Assembly (NCBI GenBank): GCA_028532985.1
Contig: JANCIK010000008.1
Coordinates: 1 to 64,000, forward strand
Direction of reading: 5' to 3'
Length of the DNA stretch: 64,000 nt
Source of the DNA: Stropharia rugosoannulata
Taxonomy: Eukaryota > Basidiomycota > Agaricomycetes > Agaricales > Strophariaceae
Below are positions 56,133-64,000 of this stretch, in pieces (the stretch's first letter is position 1; every line of letters begins with the position of its first letter). The notes under the pieces are model-generated. The model was not told the origin of the DNA. It did no database searches and saw nothing but the letters and a program-made list of their open reading frames with translations. A program made the translations under genes and the position numbers.

Positions 56133-57716
56133 ATGAACACGCACGCCCATCAAATGTCATATAATCAGAACTCAGTCGAATTTACTAATAGGGCAAGGGA
56201 GATGCCCTCGTATCCAGTTCACCCAAATAATGCGCAGACTATCAGTACCTTTGGCGCACAGTCACTCGAACGTATGTCACATCCTGAAATTTTGTTGAGC
56301 CGCGCTACTTACCTCGCGATTATGAAAGGGCGCGCCCCTACGTCCTGGACTCGAGTCAGCACCATGGGTTCTGCAAGTCAGACACAATTTGGTGGAGACG
56401 TTTATCGATCTTCTGGTGCGAAGCATTCCCACTCCTGATTATCATCAACCCTCACCGGCACCCTTTACTAACACTAGGACGCAATGACGCACCAGGCCAC
56501 CCTGCCAATGGTGATACGGCGAACATACATAGAGAGAACTTTGATACCACACAAGGTAGATCGTATTCATTTATGAATGAAGAATATCACTGACAACCAG
56601 CTTTTCCCTAGAACTCAGGTGGCAGGGACAGAGAAGCTACGCCGCGTACCCTACGTTCCCGCCATCCAGCGGGCAAAATGTGTTTAATTTATCGCCGCAA
56701 TCAACGGATCCGACCTCGTCTGTCAGGACGTATGATAGCAGTCAATGCATACTACCCACCATAAGTGGGAGAGCCAACAAACCATCTGCGCTTCACGCGA
56801 CGCATATCAATGAGAAATTCACAAGCGACGGCCTCTTTCCTAGGTACGGGTAAATTTTATCTGCCATCGTTACAAATACACAGCTTAATGAGCGGGCTCA
56901 GCTATGGGGAGGGACAGAGGGACTTGCCGCTTCCATCAATATCTCGTTACGCAAGGCGAATCAAACAGCCCGTTGTCTATCCATGTCAATGCACAACCCA
57001 AGGTTATATCCCTCGTACTATTTAAGCAATAGACGTACCAATATGCAATGCTCAGGCGACCGTACAACTTGTACAGTGTGCAGTGACAACAATGTCACGT
57101 CGTTTAAAGATGTTTCATATTCAAGTCTAGTTGGTGGCCCGTCTGGAGCTCCATTGCCTATTACCGAAGAAAGTGAGTATTTCAATCGTATTATACAAAC
57201 GGCTGGGCCTGAATGTTGCTCAACAGACAAGGGTAGTGGTAGTAAAACAAACAAATTCGTAGATGGCAGCCGATCATCCCAACCACGGATGCAGGCCGCG
57301 TTGGACAGAGAGAATATATCTCCACCGCCCATACACCGACAAAGGTATGTTTTATTGCCATTTACCCTTTTCTTCTGCGCTTATCCAAGCACACCCCATG
57401 ATAATAGTTCTGGAGAGAGTGTTCAGCCTCAGGGCATGAAACGGCCGCGAGAGGACATAGAGGAAGTTGACCATGGTCGGTCAAAGAAACACAGTAAGCT
57501 TACATTATTTGCAAGCTTGAGCATTTTTGGCTTAGGGTTCTTCGGCGCATACTCTCAGATCACTATAATGACGGAGACAGAATTTTTAAAGTCGCAAAGC
57601 TCCACACACCGAAGGACCCATATATCAAAAGGCCATACACATATACTAAGCGTCCCCGTGAGTCTCTCTTTAGGCTTGTGACTTTATTGGCAGCACAGCA
57701 CTTACTGATAGCATGA
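56133..57716 (+). CDS. unknown protein, 8 exons, 396 residues
   Basis: Exons 56133-56415, 56478-56555, 56612-56843, 56884-57002, 57056-57172, 57227-57344, 57408-57493, 57559-57716. All introns are 40-65 bp and GT-AG, phases agree and the total is 1191 nt. The protein is polar and probably disordered in its first two thirds (SYAAYPTFPPSSGQN, TTCTVCSDNNVTSF). A basic nuclear-localisation-like patch GMKRPREDIEEVDHGRSKKH in exon 7 precedes a Tyr/Lys/Arg-rich tail (KDPYIKRPYTYTKRPRESLF). A nuclear role is possible; the family is not recognised. Confidence 0.65.
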
Positions 57717-57952
57717 AGCCACGATGAAGGTCAATCCGCAGGTATATGACGCTCATGCACGCACTCGAGATGGGTGAGGGATGGAGAGAGCATTGCTAAC
57801 GGTCAGTTGCAACATCGGAGAACCTTATCAACAGATTATCTTGATAAGCAATTATAAATGTGTCGTTCACTTATGTAACGTACTCTCGGACCGAGGCGGC
57901 TGACTCATATTCTTAATTCTCTTGTAATTCTCAAGTATGTAGTAATTATTCC

Positions 57953-58162
57953 TGTTGGAGTAGGTGCTCGAATATTCAGCACCTCAAGTCATAATTACTT
58001 TGACTTACTCATCTGACTTACAAATACAATTAGTCATATACCTTTCATTCTACATGAGTACATTGTAGATAGTTCTCGAAGTATGTACACTACATATATA
58101 AGGGAGCTCGTAGAGCCTCCATAAATTAATTCTATTCTATCTTTTATACACTGCGCTCAATA
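57953..58162 (+). repeat. 5' LTR (copia)
   Basis: Starts TGTTGGAG, ends GCTCAATA, contains a TATATATAAGG promoter region near 58095. It reads as identical to 62433-62642. Confidence 0.95.
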
Positions 58163-58177
58163 GGTTATGAGCCCCGG
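58163..58177 (+). promoter_or_regulatory. primer-binding site, initiator tRNA-Met anticodon arm
   Basis: GGTTATGAGCCCCGG directly follows the LTR. Its complement contains GGGCTCATAACC, the anticodon loop and stem of initiator tRNA-Met. This matches the half-tRNA priming established for Drosophila copia, not the usual 3'-CCA end priming. Confidence 0.8.
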
Positions 58178-58250
58178 CACCCATAACTAAATCAAACATC
58201 AAATCTCTTACTCTATATTTACTCTCATCTATATATAACTACTCGACGTG

Positions 58251-59258
58251 ATGGCGGACGAGACTACGTACACATCGGGAGGCTACCGAATGGAATTACT
58301 GAAGGCCACTAATTGGATGCCGTGGAAGCGACGCATGCTTGCGGTACTTCGTGACCTTGGACTGGATCAATATATCGAGGCGGACTCGAAGATGCCAGGA
58401 TCAGCAGATGAGAAGACACCAACTACGGAAGAGTTGGCGGCACAGAAGAGATGGCGCGATGGCGACGCCAAGACACGTACCAGAATAGAACTGTCAATTG
58501 GAGATGCGGAAATGATACACATCAGCGGCGCAACTACAGCACGGCAGATGTGGGAACAGCTTACCACAGTCAAGGAATCTAAAGGCAGATTGGGAATTCT
58601 TGCCACTCGAAGGGCATTATACAGAGCTACAGCCGAGGAGGGATTCGACATGGTAGAGCATGTATCAGGTTTACGGCGCTTACAGGAGGAGCTACACATC
58701 ATGGACAACATAGTTTCGGATGAAGACTTTGTCATGATCCTCATCACTTCACTTCCAGAGTCGTGGGACAACTACACTTCATCTTATCTCGGATCAAGTG
58801 GGAATAAACCCGTTCTAAAATCACACGAGCTCATAGCAATTTTATTGGAGGAAGATCGACGTCGTAAAGGGAGAACTAATGATAATACAAGTGCATCACT
58901 ACAAGCCAGAGGATATAAATCTTCAGGAGATTCAAGGCCAAGGAAAATAGCGAAAAGGAATGCTATAATTGCCACAAGAAGGGGCATATATCCACGGAGT
59001 GTTGGGCTAAAGGTGGAGGAAAGGAAGGTCAGGGTCCAAAGGGACGAAGCAAACCTAGTCGTGGGAACCGTGCACATCAAGCAAAGGAAACGGACGCAAA
59101 TTCGGGACTCAATGAATTCTCGTACATGGGATACACTACAAAGGAGATCTCAAAGTATGACTGGCTACTGGACTCCGGAACCACATCACATATTTGCACG
59201 GCTCGAGACGCATTCACAGAATATTATCCACTCTCAAACTCCACAATTTCGGGTATAG
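58251..59258 (+). pseudogene. gag: copia Gag, frame-shifted at the zinc knuckle
   Basis: ATG at 58251 starts a copia-type Gag (UBN2-like region: NWMPWKRRMLAVLRDLG, RQMWEQLTTVKES, LHIMDNIVSDEDFVMILITSLP). After SRPRKIAK the listed frame is lost. The CCHC knuckle CYNCHKKGHISTEC continues in the other frame and leads directly into the protease, so one A is missing from the run at 58953-58956. In an intact element Gag and Pol would be one frame. Confidence 0.85.
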
Positions 59259-60550
59259 GTCCAGGCTCAGCAAAGGCGCAAGGACGAGGCACAGTGATCG
59301 TGCACATGTCAGTAAACGGAACCATCAAACGCCATCAGTTGCGAGATGTACTGCACGTTCCCGAGGCGCCAAATTGTTTACTGTCAGTCAGTCGACTAGA
59401 CGATGCAAAAGGACACGTGGAATTCAAAGATGGACTGTGTATATTGAAGGACAAAAATAACACGATCATGGGGATCGGACACAAGGCACACCGATTATAT
59501 ATTCTGGATGCACGCGCACAGCTACTAGGACAGGAACGGACAAACTATGCCTCTGCCAACAAGCTTTCGTGGGATCAGTGGCACCGTCGTTACGGCCACA
59601 TATCTATGACATCTCTTCAGCGTCTGATCACCGAGAATATGGTGGATGGCTTAGACGTGGATCAGTCATCCATTCCCTCGAAGACATGCGAGTCTTGCAT
59701 TCAAGCTAAATTTAGCCACCGATCATTTCCAAAGGAAGCTCAAAATAGAGCAACTGTTGCAGGCGAAGGATTCATGAGCGACGTTTGGGGACCTGCACCC
59801 GTGGAATCCATAGGAAAATGGAAATATTATATCTCATTCACGGATGATGCAATACGGTACACTACTGTGCTATTTCTCCGCGGCAAGGACAGTGCATACG
59901 ACCGGATCACAGGACACTGTCTAAAATTAGAACAGAAATTTGGAAAGTTCCCAACGTGGATGCGCTTTGACAACGGGAAGGAATTAGTCAACGAGAAGCT
60001 GAAGAAATGGGCTGAGGAGAGAGGAATCGAGATCCAGACCACAGCACCTTACTCACCATCACAGAATGGAGTAGCCGAGAGATTTAATCGGACACAACTG
60101 GAATTGGCACGAGCTATGCTAATTGAAAAGGGCCTACCTGCATATCTATGGGATGAAGCTGTCTCGCACTCTGTATATTTACGAAACCGCGCACCTACAC
60201 GAGCACTCGAAGCAATGACACCCTACGAGGCATGGCACAAAAAGAAGCCAAATGTTGCACATCTTCGCGAGTTTGGCAGTGATGTATGGATACTGGATGA
60301 ATCCAAAAATAGATCAAAGCTTGCACCGAAGACGAAGAAGATGGTATTTGTGGGATACATGGATGGATCAAAATCGATAAGGTACTACGACGTGAAGCAC
60401 AGGTCTATCAAGGTCTCACGGAACTTTGCATTCAATGAAAATGACGAAGTACATGAGCTAGAAGTAACTGAAGTACCAAGTTTGCGGCCTGAGGGAGATC
60501 ACGGACATTCCAGCCTCGCAAACTACACCAAAAAGCGATACATTCCCTGA
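59126..60550 (+). pseudogene. pol: copia protease and integrase
   Basis: Continues from the zinc knuckle (coding homology begins near 58955). Protease active site LLDSGTTSHI. GAG-pre-integrase HxxxH-CxxC region (WHRRYGHISM, CESCIQAK). Integrase core with DVWGPAP, RFDNGKEL and SPSQNGVAERFNRT. The frame ends at TGA 60548 because of an extra A in the run 60530-60534; the following Ser/Pro-rich linker continues in the next frame. Confidence 0.88.
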
Positions 60551-61043
60551 AGACTCCACAACAAATACAATATCCGAACCACCTGTCGTCACTCCACATC
60601 CTCGACAATTACGCACTCGGAATGAACCTCTGGATTACAAGATGATTAATAATCCACAGTCTCGCATACCTTCACTTCGTTACACCCCATCCCCAGCTGC
60701 GTCTCCCGCACCGACCAATCCAGTGGATATTACAAGACCTACTGAGTCATCTAAGGCGAAAGGGAGAGCATCTGAGCGAACCAACATGGCAGTAGAACAG
60801 CTCTGGGAGAACCTGTTAAATGAAGCAGCGCTTATATCAAACGAAATTAATATGGACTTACCAAAGACATATGAGGAGGCTATTTCAGGACCTGAGGCGA
60901 GTGAATGGAGGGCTGCTATGGACGAAGAAATGAAGACATTGCTGAAAATGGGTACTTGGAGGACTGCGGACTTACCAGGTGATCGGAAACCCGTAGGATG
61001 TCGTTGGGTCTACGCAAAGAAGCGTGACGAGAAGGAAATATAA
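60540..61043 (+). pseudogene. pol: copia linker and start of RT
   Basis: Segment in the third frame: Pro/Ser-rich linker (PPVVTPHPRQLRTRNEP), then the RT N-terminus TYEEAISGPEASEWRAAMDEE and KPVGCRWVYAKK. It ends at a TAA caused by a missing G near 61034; the RT continues at once in the next frame (KYKARLVAQGFSQKPG). Confidence 0.85.
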
Positions 61044-62443
61044 TCAAATATAAGGCGCGACTTGTGGCGCAGGGATTCTCTCAGAAACCTGGCACCGATT
61101 ACTCAAATGATGGAACATTTGCACCAGTCATGAGATTTGAAACATTACGCACCCTACTCGCATTCGCAGCTGTAAACAACTGGAAGCTTCGACAATTTGA
61201 TGTCAAGGGAGCCTATCTACATGGAAAATTGAAGGAGCAAATATATATGCAACAAGCCCCAGGATATACCGATGGAACAACCCAAGTATACGAGCTTATA
61301 CGCTCTTTGTACGGTCTGAAGCAAGCTGGGAATGTCTGGAACCACGAATTAAATCGTGCACTCGAGGAATTGAAGTTTACGCAACTCAAGACTGATTACT
61401 GCTGCTATACTCGACGGAACGGCGACGACTTTACTATCCTACTTGTTTGGGTTGACGATTTTATTTCTATATCAAACACAGATGCTCAGAACGATAGAAT
61501 TGAGGAGGAACTCAATAAACACTTCGACACCAAGTCACTAGGAAAACCATCGATTCTATTGGGAATTAAAATACAACAGGAGGACCATATCATTACCCTA
61601 TCACAGCAGCACTACATTGAAGCATTGCTGAATAAATTTCACATGGAAAATATTAATCCTGTTGGCACACCCATGGATCCTAACGTCAAACTCGACGATT
61701 ATCTAGATCCCGACAACGAGGGGGAGTTGGAAGGCAACTCAATAATATCATTCGGATATGCAACGCTTATTGGATGCCTAATGTACCTAGCACTTGGAAC
61801 ACGCCCCGATATCGCTTATACTGTCAATAAACTTGCTCAGTATACCTCCAACCCTAAGGCAGCGCACTGGACAGCTGTCAAACGATTATTTCGATACCTC
61901 AAAGGAACTAGAACACACCGGCTCACCTATGGCGGATCAGATGACCTACTAACTATGGACTTGAATACATATTGCGACGCCGATTGGGCAAACGATGCGG
62001 ACAGAAAATCCGTCAGTGGATATGCCGTACTCATCGCAGGCGGCGCTGTAGCATGGAGTTCGAAGAAGCAAGCCACAGTCGCACTCTCGACCTCTGAAGC
62101 GGAATATATTGCTGCTACACATGTTGCCAAACAAGTGATTTGGCATCGCTCATTACTTAAAGAACTCGACTTCCCAGTCCCAACAACTTCGACAATTTTC
62201 TCTGATAATCAGGCGGCTATATCAATTGCGCATCACCCCGAGTTTCATGCACGCACTAAACATATTGACATAGCTCATCATTTCCTACGAGATCACGTCG
62301 AGAACGGCACACTCAACACTGTCTATATCAGTACAGACGAGAATGTAGCCGACATATTCACCAAAGGACTCGCTGGGGTAAAGCACCATGATTTCACACA
62401 TATGATAGGTGTAATATCCGAGCAAGGGGGAGTGTTGGAGTAG
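61043..62443 (+). pseudogene. pol: copia reverse transcriptase and RNase H
   Basis: Reverse transcriptase with FDVKGAYLHG, SLYGLKQAG and the catalytic LVWVDDF. RNase H with CDADWAND, STSEAEYIAA, SDNQAAISI and the terminal ENVADIFTKGL. The stop lies inside the 3' LTR (GVLE then TAG), as is usual. The purine tract AAGGGGGAG precedes the LTR. Confidence 0.9.
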
Positions 62444-62642
62444 GTGCTCGAATATTCAGCACCTCAAGTCATAATTACTTTGACTTACTCATCTGACTTA
62501 CAAATACAATTAGTCATATACCTTTCATTCTACATGAGTACATTGTAGATAGTTCTCGAAGTATGTACACTACATATATAAGGGAGCTCGTAGAGCCTCC
62601 ATAAATTAATTCTATTCTATCTTTTATACACTGCGCTCAATA
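62433..62642 (+). repeat. 3' LTR (copia)
   Basis: Reads as identical to the 5' LTR over 210 bp; followed by the target duplication ATTCC. Confidence 0.95.
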
Positions 62643-64000
62643 ATTCCTAGTCAGCGCGAGTTTGTTAAATGAGTCTTTGAAGACTTGCAATAAGCATGTG
62701 AGAGAAATGTGGCAGGCTTGTATCTGAACTTGCCAAAGGATATGAGGAAACATATACATGAGATGCGCGATGACATCCGACAACGACGGCGAGACGGCAG
62801 GAACCTACCTTGTCCAACAGTAGACCCCAAGAACCGATAGTAAAACATCTTCATGCTATCATATCTCACAATTAAGCCTACACAAAGTGGCGTCTATGTT
62901 CTGCTCAGAGGTAAATCACTATCAGTTCATAGCTTAAGGCCCTCCCTTTCCGGGAATCGTCGAAAGCCATGAATCTAGTTATTATCCCACCCACACTTCT
63001 GCCACCCGCTCTCCTTCGGGACCCTATTTAGAGCGCGTCTGAGGGCACATGGCAGCTTCACACTTCAAGTTACCGCTTGTGATTATTTAAATTATGGTCA
63101 ACGTGGGGCACACTCATAAAGCGCCTGTTAAGGTCACTTGCTGATTTACCTACTCTAATTGGGCTTCGACTGGGAAGAAAATTACATGCAACTGGATGTA
63201 TATATAACGGGGCTAATTAGTCTAGAGGCTACTTATGTCGTCGTGGTCTCCTCATTATAGTAGCTCTCTGGCATGATCGCGATCAAGGGATTTACGCATT
63301 GCGATTGGAATGGGTAACACCTACCAGCTGAAGTTATCTCATGCCTTGTGAGCTCCATCAGCGTGGGGAGATGCTCCGGCTCAAGTTGGTGGCGCTCAAG
63401 CCACTACGGAACGTCAGAGAAGTACTTTGACCTATTGGTACGTAGCACAACTATCCGAAACGCCGCCGAGGGGTGACGTATGATTTGCATTTTTTATGTA
63501 GAATTCTCAATCGTAGAAAGGGTGGATATGTGGTTAGCTTAATCACTCAAATGAGGCATGAAATAATATACTTGATCCTTCAAGCTTCATGCATCATGCA
63601 TCATGTCCTAAGAGAGTCACGAATTAGAATTACCACCATTACTTATTCTCATAGCCCGGCCCGATACACTCTGTGTTACAAGCCTGATACTTATTTGATA
63701 TCGATGGTCTAACCAATCAATTACAATGTTGTAATCGATTAATCAACGGTGCGACTGTGATACGGCTGACCATCTTTTGTGTTCAACTTGTGCTGCCTTC
63801 TTGACCTGTTGACCTCAGGAACTGCTAGACACATTACCGCCAATATCTACAGTCATTCACGCACTGTCAATTGAACCCCCAATCTCTCAACGAAAAGCGA
63901 CTGGCTTCAGCGAGGAAGCATATGTCCAACACTTTGGATCACTACGGTACATTGCCCGTAATTCCCTTCAACGCAAATGAAACATATGCCGGTGACGAAT
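62643..64000. other. intergenic, no supported gene
   Basis: Only short frames (longest about 79 codons) without motifs. No repeats or RNA genes recognised. Confidence 0.5.

Larger units (their letters stand above)
57953..62642 (+). mobile_element. Ty1/copia retrotransposon, complete, very young
   Basis: 4690 bp bounded by two 210-bp LTRs that read as identical, with a perfect 5-bp target duplication ATTCC at 57948-57952 and 62643-62647. Internal order is Gag, protease, integrase, reverse transcriptase, RNase H, the copia order. Three single-base indels in A or G runs split what should be one polyprotein. Confidence 0.95.

Noticed and set aside
56411..56450. AAGCATTCCCACTCCTGAT as a fifth copy of the structured repeat
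   Set aside because: Only about 15 bases match, it lies in a well-formed intron and the partner arms are absent.

Overview
The window looks like repeat-rich accessory DNA from a mushroom-forming basidiomycete (Agaricomycetes). This rests on dense short spliceosomal introns (about 50-80 nt, GT-AG), a Plavaka-type transposase, a DUF6698-type gene, chromodomain Ty3/gypsy elements, a Penelope-like reverse transcriptase of the kind reported at basidiomycete telomeres, TTAGGG-type telomeric repeats and a copia element whose primer site matches the anticodon arm of initiator tRNA-Met. All exon models were built by hand from splice signals and frame continuity. No similarity search was run.

Layout. 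1-3.1 kb: 3' half of a broken chromodomain Ty3/gypsy element with its 3' LTR. 4.2-4.8 kb: a small tandem-repeat protein gene. 6.2-9.5 kb: a telomere-flavoured block holding a 5'-truncated Penelope-like RT, a CCCTAA-like stretch, a hairpin-rich segment with two covarying hairpins, a hammerhead-ribozyme-like motif, a 119-bp satellite and a C-rich tract. 9.5-13.2 kb: a second gypsy element on the minus strand, cut within pol. 13.2-18.4 kb (minus): relics of an ABC exporter and of a mitochondrial branched-chain aminotransferase. 20.9-22.5 kb (minus): an intact 8-exon DUF6698-like gene. 24.4-25.1 kb: a soluble fumarate reductase relic. 25.4-36.7 kb: four intact lineage-specific genes of unknown function, one intronless and very large. 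37.9-42.1 kb: an intact 10-exon Plavaka transposase abutting a truncated ADE2/PurK start. 42.6-49.7 kb: an F-box-like gene, a broken RFC1 and a broken coiled-coil gene. 50-57.7 kb: mostly degenerate sequence, a WD40 relic and an intact 8-exon unknown gene. 58.0-62.6 kb: a complete copia element with identical 210-bp LTRs and a 5-bp target duplication. The rest is non-coding.

Two patterns stand out. First, conserved housekeeping genes (RFC1, ADE2, BCAT, fumarate reductase, ABC exporter) appear only as broken or partial copies, while the lineage-specific genes and the Plavaka transposase are fully open. Second, there is unusual RNA-like structure. A hammerhead-like motif sits in the telomeric block, and a dispersed ~140-bp repeat (four copies at 23.8, 37.1, 37.5 and 50.0 kb) keeps its nested hairpins through compensatory changes. 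Many frameshifts are single-base changes in homopolymer runs, including three in the very young copia element, so some may be sequencing errors rather than real lesions.
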